DNA from: DATFDN01 sp963818885
GTDB taxonomy: Bacteria; Pseudomonadota; Alphaproteobacteria; Acetobacterales; Acetobacteraceae
NCBI GenBank assembly: GCA_963818885.1
Contig: CAWFTP010000001.1
Location: forward strand, 434,001 to 498,000
Direction of reading: 5' to 3'
Length of the DNA: 64,000 nt
The translations under genes were made by a program, and so were the position numbers. This document shows positions 27,543-36,531 of the stretch, piece by piece; positions within the stretch are counted from its first letter, which is position 1, and each line of letters begins with the position of its first letter. The notes below the pieces were generated by a model. It did not search any database, was not told where the DNA came from, and saw only the letters and a program-made list of their open reading frames with translations.

Positions 27543-27920
27543 CTATCCAAGCGGCACCGTCATCGCCTCGATCCGGTTGCCGTCGGGGTCGCGGATGAAG
27601 GCGGCGAAGTAGACGACCATGCTGCCCTGGCGCGGACCGGGCGCGCCGTCGTCGCTCGCGCCCCGTTCGAGCGCACGGCGGTGGAACTCGCTGACCGCCT
27701 CGGTGCCGCGGGCGCGCAGGCAGACATGGGCGCCCGCATCCCCGCCGGCCCCCGGCAGCCCGGGGCGGGCATTGAGCCAGAACTCCGGATACTTGACCCC
27801 GAGGCCGACGGTTGCGGGGCGTTCGACGAGGCGCCGGTAGCCGAGCGGCTCCAGGACGAAGGCGTAGAACGCGGCGCTCGCCGCGAGATCGCGCACCTGG
27901 ATCGAGACGTGGTCGATCAC
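27543..27920 (-). CDS. VOC-family protein
   Basis: This 125-residue protein has the VOC pattern VIDHVSIQVRDLAASAAFYAF, GAHVCLRARGTEAVSEFHRR and FIRDPDGNRIEAM. It resembles the glyoxalase-like group in which the C-terminal Glu (NRIEAM) and N-terminal His (IDHVS) bind metal. GTG at 27920, with AAGGAG 5 bases upstream, is the best start. It is convergent with the other VOC gene, yet the two share only the fold, so they are not a recent duplication. An inverted repeat with TTGTACAATT arms lies just upstream and may regulate it. Confidence 0.88.
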   Translation of the reverse strand: MIDHVSIQVRDLAASAAFYAFVLEPLGYRRLVERPATVGLGVKYPEFWLNARPGLPGAGGDAGAHVCLRARGTEAVSEFHRRALERGASDDGAPGPRQGSMVVYFAAFIRDPDGNRIEAMTVPLG

Positions 27921-27954
27921 GGCATCTCCTTGCCGCCGAGGTGTACGCATCCGG

Positions 27955-28002
27955 TTGTACAATTCGGGGTCGAGCGGCGGCTCCGGAAGGCCGAATTGTA
28001 CA
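27955..28002. promoter_or_regulatory. Spaced inverted repeat with TTGTACAATTCGG arms
   Basis: TTGTACAATTCGG (27955-27967) and CCGAATTGTACA (27991-28002) face each other across 23 bases, upstream of the VOC gene that starts at 27920. A third related site, TTGTACAGTTC, lies at 28039-28049 at the end of the TauD-like gene. Each contains the self-complementary core TGTACA, as expected for a dimeric repressor site. The protein is unknown. Confidence 0.6.
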
Positions 28003-28047
28003 GCCCGGCGCGGTCCGGACCCCGCCCAAACCCCTCCGTTGTACAGT

Positions 28048-28920
28048 TCAGACCGCCGGCCGCGCCTCTCCCTTGATCTGGGTGCGGTGCATCACCCGCC
28101 GCGAGCTCGGGTCGAACGGGTCGCGTCGGTGCATGGTGCAGCGGTTGTCCCAGAGCACGAGATCGCCGACCCGCCAGTGGTTGTACCAGGTCAGCGCGTC
28201 GCGCGTCGCCGCCGCCCACAGGGCGTCCAACAGCGCCTCCGATTCAGCGAGCGGCAGGCCCTCGATGTAGGCGTTGCGGCGCCGGCCCAGGTAGAGCGTC
28301 CTGCGGCCGGTCTCCGGGTGGGTGCAGACGATCGGGTGGAAGGTGCCGGGCGAGGTCATCGGGTCGTCGGTCGCAGCCACCCCCTCGCGAACATAGCCGC
28401 CGCTATTGTACGTGCCGTCGTGCTTGAGGCGGCGGCCCTCGATGGCGCGCTTGAGTTCGCCCGGCAATTCCTCGTAGGCGCGGTACATGCTGGAGAAGCC
28501 GGTCGCACCGCCCGACGGCGGCACCTCCAAGGCATAGAGAATGCTCGCCTTTGGCGGATCGGGCAGGTAGGACATGTCGGTGTGCCACACCGCCTCCCCC
28601 GCCCCCAGACTGCCGATCGCGACCCCGTTCTCGACCACGTTGGAGACCACGTAGAGCTCGGGCTTGCCGTCGACGAAGCGCCGCCCGTTTTCCTGCACGG
28701 GCGCCCAGTCGAGCGCGCCGAAGCGCCGGCTGAATTCGATCAGCTCGTCGTCGTCGAGCGCCTGGTCCCGGACCAGCAGCACCGAATGCTGGTTCCAGGC
28801 GCGGTGGATCGCCGCGAAGGCCGCGTCGTCGACGCGGCGCAGGTCGACGCCGCGCAGCTCGGCACCGAGCGCCGCCCCCGTGGGCACGACCGAGATGCGT
28901 TCGGCAAGCGAAGTGTCCAT
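28048..28920 (-). CDS. TauD/TfdA-family Fe(II)/2-oxoglutarate dioxygenase
   Basis: This 290-residue enzyme uses 2-oxoglutarate and oxygen to oxidise a small organic molecule. The iron facial triad is seen as His and Asp in VWHTDMSY and the distal His in DNRCTMHRRDPFD; the Arg that binds 2-oxoglutarate is in SSRRVMHRTQ. The N-terminus GAALGAELRGVDL is typical. Family substrates include taurine, alkyl sulfates and 2,4-D; this one is closer in style to TfdA-like proteins, but the substrate is not readable. AGGAGG lies 6 bases before the start. It is divergent from the retropepsin lipoprotein gene. Confidence 0.92.
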   Translation of the reverse strand: MDTSLAERISVVPTGAALGAELRGVDLRRVDDAAFAAIHRAWNQHSVLLVRDQALDDDELIEFSRRFGALDWAPVQENGRRFVDGKPELYVVSNVVENGVAIGSLGAGEAVWHTDMSYLPDPPKASILYALEVPPSGGATGFSSMYRAYEELPGELKRAIEGRRLKHDGTYNSGGYVREGVAATDDPMTSPGTFHPIVCTHPETGRRTLYLGRRRNAYIEGLPLAESEALLDALWAAATRDALTWYNHWRVGDLVLWDNRCTMHRRDPFDPSSRRVMHRTQIKGEARPAV

Positions 28921-28950
28921 CGGAGCCTCCTGGCCACGCTCGCCCGCAGG

Positions 28951-29919
28951 ATGCGTCCGCGGCGTCGGGCGCGCAATCTCGCGCCTCTGCTCGCGGCCGT
29001 CCTTGCGCTTGCCGGCTGCGCGGGCGCCGAGCCCGGGTTTTCCGGCGGCTGCCCGCTCGATCCGGTGGCGCAGGTCCCGGTGCATCTCTACTCCGGCCTG
29101 CCCCTGATCGACGGGACGATCGCGGGCAAGCCGGTGCGGATGGTGCTCGATACCGGCGCCGATCGAACCCTTCTGTCGGAGGCCGCGGTACGCCGGCTCG
29201 GCCTCAGGCGCGACTCAAGGGCCACGCGCAGCGCCGGGATCGGCGGCAGCTTCGCCGCGTTTGACGCGCTGGCCGGGGCTATCCATTTCGGCAACGTGAG
29301 CGTCCCGCTGTCCAGCGTGGTGGTCGGTAACTTCGCTCTTGGCCTGTCCGAAAGCCAGGTGGACGGGCTGCTCGGCGCCGATCTGTGGCGCCAGCTCGAC
29401 GTCGACCTCGACCTGCCCGCCCGGACGGCGACCTTTTACCGGGCGCAGCTCTGCCGGCGCAGCGCGCCCCCCTGGCCGGGACCGGCCATCGGGATTGCCG
29501 GCCTGCCCGGCCCGGCCAATCGCCTCTTGCTGCCGGCGGCGCTCGACGGCCAGGGGGCGGTCGCGATCTTCGATACTGGGGCGCAGGTGAGCGGGGTGAG
29601 CTTCCGATTGGCGGCTCGCACCGCCGAGGCGGACGCTCCGGCGCGCGACGTGCGCGTCCGTGGCGCCGGCGCGAGTGTCGCGAAATTGAAGGCGCGCCGC
29701 TTCGCGAGCTTCCGGGTCGGGCCGCTTCTGTTCAACAACCCGGTCCTGCCGGTGCTGCCCTTGCCCCAATTCGCTGATGCGCTGGTCGGGCAGGACATGC
29801 TGCGCGGCTGCCGCGCCTGGTTCTCCTTCGCGGCGCGCCAGCTCTTCCTCGCCGCGCCCGAGATGACAGCCGGGCAAGGCGGGCACATCACGCTTGCCTG
29901 TCCGCAAACCAGCCCATAA
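28951..29919 (+). CDS. Lipoprotein with two retropepsin-like aspartic protease domains
   Basis: This protein of about 322 residues begins with a basic stretch and hydrophobic segment ending in the lipobox LAGC, so it should be lipid-anchored. Two aspartic protease half-domains follow. The first has MVLDTGADRTLLS near residue 65 and ends at LLGADLWRQLDVDLD; the second has AIFDTGAQVSGVS near residue 207 and ends at LVGQDMLRGCRAWFSF. Retropepsins normally work as dimers of one such domain, so two in one chain could pair internally, as in pepsin. Both DTGA sites are intact. The first ATG is 28951, 30 bases from the divergent dioxygenase start. Its target is unknown. Confidence 0.85.
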   Translation: MRPRRRARNLAPLLAAVLALAGCAGAEPGFSGGCPLDPVAQVPVHLYSGLPLIDGTIAGKPVRMVLDTGADRTLLSEAAVRRLGLRRDSRATRSAGIGGSFAAFDALAGAIHFGNVSVPLSSVVVGNFALGLSESQVDGLLGADLWRQLDVDLDLPARTATFYRAQLCRRSAPPWPGPAIGIAGLPGPANRLLLPAALDGQGAVAIFDTGAQVSGVSFRLAARTAEADAPARDVRVRGAGASVAKLKARRFASFRVGPLLFNNPVLPVLPLPQFADALVGQDMLRGCRAWFSFAARQLFLAAPEMTAGQGGHITLACPQTSP

Positions 29920-29947
29920 GACCAACAAGTTCGACGGGAAACGGAAG

Positions 29948-31871
29948 ATGTGCGGGCTGGCCGGACTGTTCACCCTCGACGCCGCACGGGACATCGACGA
30001 GCCCCTGCTGCGTCGGATGACCGCGGCGCTGGCCCATCGCGGACCGGACGGCGACGGCTTCCTTATCGAGCCGGGCATCGGGCTCGGCCACCGCCGGCTC
30101 GCGATCATCGACCCGAACGCCGGGCATCAGCCGATGTTCAACGAGGACCGCTCCGTCGGCGTGGTCTTCAACGGATTAATTTACAATTTCCATGATTTGC
30201 AGCCCGAGCTTCGCGCGCGGGGACATGTCCTGGCGACCCGCTGCGACACCGAGACGATCGTCCACGCCTGGGAGGAGTGGGGTCCCGCCTGCCTCGAGAA
30301 GATGGAGGGGATGTTCGCCTTCGCGCTGTGGGACCGGCGGAGCGAGACCCTGTTCATCGCCCGCGACCGCCTGGGCGAGAAGCCCCTCTACTACGCGACG
30401 CTGCCGGACGGGCAGTTCGCCTTCGCCTCCGAGATGGCCGGCCTCCGCGAGATCGGCGGCCTCTCGCGCACCCTGCGCCCCGCCTCGGTGGATGACTTCC
30501 TCGCCTACGGCTACGTGCCCGACCCGAACACGATCTATCAGGAAGTGCGCCGCCTTCCCGCCGCGCACTACCTCTTGCTCCGCCGTGGGGAGCCGATCGA
30601 GCCGCGGCGCTACTGGCGCGCCCGCCCTGCGCCGCACCCGATCGCCGAGGCGGATGCGATCGCCGAGCTGACGGACCGGCTGCGCGCCGCGACCGCCACG
30701 CGCCTGCTCGCCGACGTGCCGCTGGGGGCATTTCTCTCGGGCGGCGTCGATTTCGAGCGGTATCGTGGCCCTGGCCGCCGGGCTGCGTGACACGCCGCTC
30801 GACACGTTCACCATCGGTTTCGACGGCGCGGAGGACGAGACCCAATACGCCCACATGGTCGCCGCCCGTTACGGCACGCGCCAGCACGACGACCGTGCGG
30901 CCGCGGTCGACATGATCGAGGCGGCGCGGGTCCAGGGCCGCATCTTCGGCGAGCCGTTCGGCGATCAGTCGGCGGTGCCGACCCATACCGTGTGCGCGCT
31001 GGCCCGCCGGCACGCGACGGTCGCGGTGTCGGGCGACGGCGGGGACGAGGCATTCGCCGGCTACCGGCGCTACCGGTTCCACACGTTGACGGAGGCGGCG
31101 CGGAAGCTGCTTCCCGCGCCGGTGCGCCGGCATGTCGTGGGCGAGCTCGCCCGCCTCTACCCAAAGCTCGACCGCGCGCCGCGCTGGCTGCGCGCCAAGG
31201 CGACGCTGACCGAGCTCAGCCTCGATAGCGCGATGGGCTATTTCCGGACGCTGGCGCGCACCCAGGACGAGCGGCGGCACGCCCTGCTCTCCTCGGCCCT
31301 GCGCGGCGCGCTCGACGGACACGACCCGGCGGCGCGCATCGCCGGCCTCATGGCCGAAAGCGGCACCGCCGACCCGCTCGCCCAGGCACAATACGCCGAC
31401 CTGCAGACCTGGCTGTCCGGCGCCATGCTGGTCAAGGTCGACCGCGCCAGCATGGCGAACGGGCTCGAGGTGCACGCCCCCTTCTTGCATTACGGGCTAC
31501 TGGAATGGGGCCTGTCGCTGCCGGCCAGCCTGAAGCTGCGCGGCACCTCGGGCAAATACGTGCTCAAGCGGGCGCTGGAACCGCTGCTGCCGCGCGAGGT
31601 GCTGTACCGGCCCAAGCAGGGCTTCGCCGCGTCGCTGGGCGGCCTGTTCCGGCGCGAAATGGCGCGGGTGCGCGCGCGCGTGCTGTCCGAGGCGATGCTG
31701 GACAGCGGATTGTTCGAGCCGGAAGCGCTGGGCGCGCTGCTCGATGAGCACTCCGCAGGGCGGATCGACCACGCTATGCCGATCTGGCTCTTGCTGGTCT
31801 TCGAGGGGTTCCTCGCCTCCGAGCTCATCGGGACAACGCGCCAGCGGGCGGAGGAGCTCATCGCCGCATGA
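29948..31871 (+). CDS. asnB: Asparagine synthase (glutamine-hydrolysing), frame broken by one base
   Basis: Restored, this is about 640 residues. The N-terminal glutaminase domain begins MCGLAGLF, whose Cys2 is the nucleophile after Met removal, followed by ALAHRGPDGDGF and FNGLIYNFHDL. The C-terminal synthetase domain has the PP-loop LSGGVDSS, seen only when one T is removed near 30752 (the sequence reads GGVDF otherwise). It continues with VSGDGGDEAFAGYRRYR and KVDRASMANGLEVHAPF. A glycosyltransferase gene overlaps its stop by ATGA. Such pairs are common in polysaccharide clusters, where AsnB-like enzymes may amidate sugars, so the product need not be free asparagine. Confidence 0.92.
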
Positions 31872-33193
31872 CGGCGGCTCTCGGCATGCAGGCCAAGGAC
31901 GTGCCCGCGACCAGCTCCCGCCCGATGCGCATCCTGCTCGTCAGCTACTGGTTCCCGCCGAGCAACGTCATCGGCGCGGTGCGAGCCGGGAAGTTCGCCC
32001 GCTACATGCGGGAGGCCGGGCACGACGTTCGCATCCTGGCCGGACCCGCGCAGCCGCCGCTCGGGCTGGCGCTCGAAATTCCCGAGGCACTGGTCAGCCG
32101 CCCAGAGGTGCCGTCGGGTGAGGCGCCTGCACGCTCCGGGCTCCGCGCCGCGCTGCGTTCGCAGGCGGACGCGCTGGGCCTCACCTCCGGGCGCGTCGGC
32201 AAGGTGCTGCGCGAGCACCTCTATGCGGTTCTCGAACGACCCGACAAGCATGCGGGCTGGATCGAACCCGCTCGCGCGCTCGCCCGCCCCTTGCTGCGGG
32301 ACTGGCGGCCGGAGCTGATCGTGGCGAGCGCCCCGCCCTATTCGGGGCTGCTGGTCGCCGCCGGCCTCGCCGCGGAGAGCGGGGTCCCCTGGGTCGCCGA
32401 GATGCGCGATCCCTGGTCGGGCAATGTCTACAACGACCGGCCTGCCTGGCGGGACTGGATCGATCGGCGCATCGAACGGCGCATCCTGGGGAGCGCGGCG
32501 GCGCTGATCGCGGTGTCTCCCGTGGTCGGGCGCGACCTCAAATCTCGCTACGCGCATCCGGTCGCGACGGTGCTGAACGGCTTCGCGCCGGAGGATCTGC
32601 CAGCCCCGTCGGCACGGGCGCCAGGAACCGGGCTGGAGATCGTCTATACGGGCACGATCTACGAGGGGCACCGTGATCCGTCGGCGCTGTTCGCCGCCAT
32701 CGCTCGCCTGCCGCCCGAGCAGCGCCAGGACATCCACGTCTCCTTCTATGGCCCGAGCGAGTTGCAGGTCCGGGCGCTGGCCGACCCGCACGGCGTGGCG
32801 GACCAGGTGCGGGTGATGGCCCCGGTGGACTACCGTACGTCGCTCGAGCGTCAGGCACAGGCCGACGTGCTCCTGCTGCTGCAGCGCGACGATCCGAGTG
32901 ACGAAGGCAACCTGCCGGCCAAGTTCTTCGAATATCTCGGGGCGCTGCGGCCGATCCTGCTGCTGGGCTACGAGCGCGGCGTGCTCGCCGACATGATCCG
33001 CGAGCGCGGCGCCGGGATGGTCTCCAACAACCCCGCGGCGATCGCCGCGCAGCTCGAGGCATGGGTCACGCAGTCCCGCGCCGGCGGTGTTCTGCCGCTG
33101 GACGAAGAGTCGCGCGCCGGCCTGAGCCGGGCCGAGCAGTTCGGGAAATATGAGGCGTTCCTGCGCGAGCGGCTGGCGGAGGTCGGAGGCTGA
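31868..33193 (+). CDS. GT4-like glycosyltransferase
   Basis: This 441-residue protein has the GT-B fold. The N-terminal domain starts at about residue 20 with MRILLVSYWFPPSNVIGAVR and KFARYMREAGHDV. The linker and C-terminal domain include ALIAVSPVVGRDLKSRY, VLNGFAPEDL, IVYTGTIYEGHRDPSALFAA and KFFEYLGALRPIL, where a Glu in the EX7E-like region binds the donor sugar nucleotide. It is translationally coupled to the asparagine synthase gene. The pair suggests assembly of a surface or exported polysaccharide, though no flippase, polymerase or exosortase gene is present. Confidence 0.88.
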   Translation: MTAALGMQAKDVPATSSRPMRILLVSYWFPPSNVIGAVRAGKFARYMREAGHDVRILAGPAQPPLGLALEIPEALVSRPEVPSGEAPARSGLRAALRSQADALGLTSGRVGKVLREHLYAVLERPDKHAGWIEPARALARPLLRDWRPELIVASAPPYSGLLVAAGLAAESGVPWVAEMRDPWSGNVYNDRPAWRDWIDRRIERRILGSAAALIAVSPVVGRDLKSRYAHPVATVLNGFAPEDLPAPSARAPGTGLEIVYTGTIYEGHRDPSALFAAIARLPPEQRQDIHVSFYGPSELQVRALADPHGVADQVRVMAPVDYRTSLERQAQADVLLLLQRDDPSDEGNLPAKFFEYLGALRPILLLGYERGVLADMIRERGAGMVSNNPAAIAAQLEAWVTQSRAGGVLPLDEESRAGLSRAEQFGKYEAFLRERLAEVGG

Positions 33194-33196
33194 TCC

Positions 33197-34045
33197 TCAG
33201 GCGGCGACTCCGAGCCGCCCCGCAAGGTCCTGGATGAACTGCCAGGCGACGCGCCCGGAGCGGGCGCCGCGAGTCACCGACCACTCCTTCGCCTCGGCGT
33301 GCAGCGCCTCGGGGTCGATCGGCAGGCCCATAGCCGCGGCGTAGCCGTCGACCATCGCGAAGAAAGTCGGCTGGTCGCAATTGTGGAAGCCGACCCACAG
33401 GCCGAAGCGGTCGGAGAGCGAGACCTTCTCCTCGATCGCCTCGCCGGGGTTGATGGCGGTCGCGCGCTCGTTGTCGATCATGTCGCGCGGCATCAGGTGG
33501 CGGCGGTTGGAGGTGGCATAGAACAGCACGTTCTCCGGCCTGCCCTCGATCCCACCCTCCAGCACCGATTTCAATGCCTTGTAGTCGGCGTCCTCGCGCT
33601 CGAAGGAAAGATCGTCGCACAGGATGAGGCAGCGCCGCTTGCCGCGCATTACGTTCAGCAGGTCGGGCAATGTGCCGATATCCTCGCGGTGGATCTCGAT
33701 GAGCGCGAGGCTGCCGGGGTGCTCGGCCAGGATGACGGCGTGGACGGCCTTCACCAGCGAGGACTTGCCCATGCCGCGGGCGCCCCACAGCATCGCGTTG
33801 TTGGCCGGCAGGCCGCGGGCGAAGCGGGCGGTGTTGTCGAGCAGGATCTGCTTCTGCCGCTCAACTCCCTTCAGGAGCTCGATGGCGACGCGGGAGACCT
33901 TGCCGATGGGGACGAGGGCGGGTGGATTTGGATGCCAGACGAAGGCGTCCGCCGCATTGAGATCGAGCGGCGCCGGCGCCGGGGGCGCCAGGCGTTCCAG
34001 CGCGGCGGCGATGCGGGTGGCAAGGTCGATCAGCCGCTGATCCAT
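33197..34045 (-). CDS. DUF815-family AAA-type ATPase
   Basis: This 282-residue protein has Walker A GARGMGKSS near residue 87 and Walker B CLILCDDLSFE. A sensor-like segment VLFYATSNRRHLMPRD and the late NAINP-like TAINPGEAIEEKVSLSDRFG fit the DUF815 family, whose role is not well established. It ends four bases after the convergent glycosyltransferase stop, and its start is divergent from yajC. In related alphaproteobacteria this ATPase gene is often next to yajC. Confidence 0.9.
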   Translation of the reverse strand: MDQRLIDLATRIAAALERLAPPAPAPLDLNAADAFVWHPNPPALVPIGKVSRVAIELLKGVERQKQILLDNTARFARGLPANNAMLWGARGMGKSSLVKAVHAVILAEHPGSLALIEIHREDIGTLPDLLNVMRGKRRCLILCDDLSFEREDADYKALKSVLEGGIEGRPENVLFYATSNRRHLMPRDMIDNERATAINPGEAIEEKVSLSDRFGLWVGFHNCDQPTFFAMVDGYAAAMGLPIDPEALHAEAKEWSVTRGARSGRVAWQFIQDLAGRLGVAA

Positions 34046-34131
34046 CGTTCCTGCGACGAGCTTGACGGGAGGGGGACGCAAAGTATGGTCCCGCCCGGAC
34101 CGCCGCAACCCGGCCCTTACAGGACAATTCT

Positions 34132-34500
34132 ATGCTGATCACTCCGGCCTTCGCCCAGGACATCGCCGGCTCGCTCGGCAGCGCCTCGCAGTTCCTGCCG
34201 CTGGTGCTGATCTTCGTGGTCTTCTACTTCCTCCTGATCCGCCCGCAGCAGCAGCGCCAGAAGGAGACCAAGCAGATGTTGAGCGCGCTCAAGCGGGGCG
34301 ACCGGGTGGTCACGGGGGGCGGCATTGTCGGCATCGTGAGCCGCGTCCCGCCCGCCGCGGAGGGCGGCAAGCCCACGCCGGAAGTGGAGGTGGAGATCGC
34401 GCCGAACATCAAGGTCACCGTGATGCGCGACACGATCACGACCGTGATCCGCCCGACCGCCGCGAACGACGCCAAGCCGCCGAAGGCGCGGGCATCGTGA
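34132..34500 (+). CDS. yajC: YajC, Sec translocase accessory subunit
   Basis: This 122-residue single-pass membrane protein associates with SecDF and YidC. The transmembrane helix LVLIFVVFYFLLIRPQQQRQ is the family signature, followed by KRGDRVVTGGGIVGIV and PNIKVTVMRDTITTV. In most genomes secD and secF follow immediately; here the next gene is a small cupredoxin-like protein. secDF must be elsewhere or have been displaced. Confidence 0.95.
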   Translation: MLITPAFAQDIAGSLGSASQFLPLVLIFVVFYFLLIRPQQQRQKETKQMLSALKRGDRVVTGGGIVGIVSRVPPAAEGGKPTPEVEVEIAPNIKVTVMRDTITTVIRPTAANDAKPPKARAS

Positions 34501-34583
34501 CGATGCGTTAACGCCGCTTCATCGCCGCGCCACGGTGAATTTGCTTGTCGCCTGCCATGGTTTCGCACCAGGGAGGAAGCGAC

Positions 34584-35031
34584 ATGCGAAGCGCGCCGCT
34601 GCGGCTGCTCATCACTGCTGCTCTTTCAGTCGTCCTCGCTGCTCCTTTTGCCCGGGCGACGTCCGTCGTCCGCGTCCTGCTGCAGGACCCGTCAACCGGC
34701 GGCGGCGTGACAAAGATGCAAATCGTGGCCGCCCCTGATCACGTAACAGCCGGACAGGTCACGTTCGAGATCACCAACGACTTCGAAGACGCTCGTGCAC
34801 GAGATGCTCCTCATGCGCGAGCCTCGATCTGCCGCCCCTCTGCCCTACAACACCAAGGATCAGCGGGTCATTGAAGCGAAGACGGTCAAGCTGGTCGACA
34901 CCGACGACATCCGGCCGGGCGCATCGGTCAGGAAGACGGTCAGCTTGCGCCCCGGCGCGTACGAGATGATCTGCAACCAGCCGGGGCACTATGCGCAGGG
35001 CATGAGGGCCGATTTCACGGTGAACCGGTAG
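34584..35031 (+). CDS. Periplasmic cupredoxin-like protein, frame broken by one base
   Basis: Restored, this is about 148 residues with a signal peptide (RSAPLRLLITAALSVVLAAP then FARA). The end has a type 1 copper pattern: His in LVHEMLLM, then Cys, His and Met in EMICNQPGHYAQGM. The spacing matches plastocyanin/amicyanin-like proteins. One extra T near 34782 breaks the frame; removal gives EITNDSKTLVHEML. Family members carry electrons or copper. GGAGG lies 9 bases before the start. Similar proteins are often annotated as copper-binding or plastocyanin-like. Confidence 0.82.
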
Positions 35032-35040
35032 CGCGCCCGT

Positions 35041-35070
35041 CCCTCGCCGCCCCCAGGGGCGGAGAGGGAG
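35041..35070. repeat. Palindromic repeat between the cupredoxin and sodB genes
   Basis: CCCTCGCCGCCCCC and GGGGCGGAGAGGG form an imperfect stem of the same family as those at 7500, 27511 and 52321. It sits between two convergent genes and may help end both transcripts. Confidence 0.6.
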
Positions 35071-35083
35071 CCAGCCGCTGCGC

Positions 35084-35686
35084 TTACCCCAGCTGCGCCA
35101 GGGCGAACTCGTAGTTGGCTATCTTGTCGAGCCAGTTCTGCAAGTAGTCGGGGCGGCGGTTGCGGAAATCGAGATAGTAGCTGTGTTCCCACACGTCACA
35201 GCCGAGCAAGGCCTTGCCCTCGCCGGTCGCGAGCGGGTTCGAGCCGTTCGGCGTCTTGGTAATCTTCAGCTTCCCATCCGGCGCCAGCACGAGCCAGGCC
35301 CACCCGGAGCCGAACTGCGTCGCCCCGGCGGTCTTGAACGCGTCCTTGAATGCCTGCACCGAGCCGAAATCCGAGTTGATCTTCTGCTCGAGCTTGCCAG
35401 GGATGCCGCCGCCGTTGGGGCTCATGTCCTGCCAGAACAGCGTGTGATTCCAATGCTGACCCGCATTGTTGAACACTCCCGCCATGTCCGGCTTGTTGTA
35501 CGAAAGCTTGACGATCTCCTCGAGCGACTTCCCCTGCAGATTCGAGTCCTTCTCGACGAAGCCGTTGAGCGCGGTCACATACGCCTGATGATGCTTGTCG
35601 TGGTGCAGCTCCAGCGTCTCCTGGCACATGCCGCGACCGGCAAGGGCATTGTACGCGTAGGGCAGACTGGGAAGTTCGAAAGCCAT
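35084..35686 (-). CDS. sodB: Superoxide dismutase, Fe/Mn type (probably Fe)
   Basis: This 200-residue enzyme removes superoxide in the cytoplasm. The metal ligands are visible: His in LELHHDKHH, His in NNAGQHWNHTLFW, and Asp and His in LGCDVWEHSYYLDF. The Gln-containing segment ATQFGSGWAWLV and the length of about 200 favour the iron form. It is 23 bases from the divergent squalene/phytoene-synthase-like gene. Confidence 0.95.
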   Translation of the reverse strand: MAFELPSLPYAYNALAGRGMCQETLELHHDKHHQAYVTALNGFVEKDSNLQGKSLEEIVKLSYNKPDMAGVFNNAGQHWNHTLFWQDMSPNGGGIPGKLEQKINSDFGSVQAFKDAFKTAGATQFGSGWAWLVLAPDGKLKITKTPNGSNPLATGEGKALLGCDVWEHSYYLDFRNRRPDYLQNWLDKIANYEFALAQLG

Positions 35687-35709
35687 GGACGGTCTCCGCC
35701 GATGAGGGG

Positions 35710-36531
35710 GTGAGCGATGGTTCGACCAAGTCTAGCTATGGCCCGCCCGGAGGGGCGTCAAGGCTAAGCGCGGCCGCTCTCGCCGTCAGGCGCGACGACC
35801 CGGATCGGTTCCTGACCGCGCTGTTCGCCCCGCCCGCCCGACGGGAAGCGCTCTTCGTGCTCTATGCGTTCAACGATCAGCTCGCGCGCGCTCGCGCGGT
35901 CGTGTCGGAGCCGGCACTCGCGCTCATTCGCTTGCAATGGTGGCGCGAGATCGTCGAGGGCGCGCGTCGCCGTCACGAGGTCGCAACGCCTCTCGGCGCG
36001 GCGCTGGACGCGGGCGTGCTCAATGCCGCGGACCTCTCGGCCATGGTCGACGCGCGCGAAGCGGAGATCGAGGCCATCCCGACGCTCGCCGCGTGGCAGG
36101 CCTATCTCGAAGGCTCCGCCGGCATGCTGGCCGTCGCCGCCGCCCGGCTGCTCGGCGCGCCGGATCCGATGGTAGCGCGTAGCAGCGGCGCCGCCTACGG
36201 GGCGGGGCGGGTGCTGCGCGGCGTGCCGGCGCTCGCAAGCCGGCAACGCTGCCTGCTGCCGGGCGACGTGCTGGCAAGCCACGGCGTGTCCGTCGAAGCG
36301 GCGATCGCGGCGCCGCTGGCCCCGCCCGTCCTCGCGGCGATGCGGGACTTGGCAGCGATCACGCGCGCATGGCTGCCGCGGGGCGGCCTGCCGCCGATGC
36401 CGCGCGCATCCCGCGCCGCCGCCTTGCCTGGCGTGCTCGCCTGGCGCGATCTGCGCCGGGCCCCGCCGCTGCCGACGGAGCGGCGGCTCGGCGACCGCCT
36501 CGCGGTCATGCGGGCCGCGCTGCTGGGATAG
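35710..36531 (+). CDS. Squalene/phytoene-synthase-fold protein, NDUFAF6-like
   Basis: This 273-residue protein has the all-helical synthase fold: FAPPARREALFVLYAFNDQL, then ALIRLQWWREIVEGARRR. The two DxxxD motifs that bind substrate phosphates in true squalene and phytoene synthases are not present; the first position reads FNDQLARAR. This resembles the NDUFAF6-like group linked to complex I assembly in mitochondria. A catalytic prenyl synthase is therefore unlikely. The start is GTG at 35710. In relatives this gene often follows yajC-secDF, which supports the idea that secDF was lost from this spot. Confidence 0.8.
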   Translation: MSDGSTKSSYGPPGGASRLSAAALAVRRDDPDRFLTALFAPPARREALFVLYAFNDQLARARAVVSEPALALIRLQWWREIVEGARRRHEVATPLGAALDAGVLNAADLSAMVDAREAEIEAIPTLAAWQAYLEGSAGMLAVAAARLLGAPDPMVARSSGAAYGAGRVLRGVPALASRQRCLLPGDVLASHGVSVEAAIAAPLAPPVLAAMRDLAAITRAWLPRGGLPPMPRASRAAALPGVLAWRDLRRAPPLPTERRLGDRLAVMRAALLG

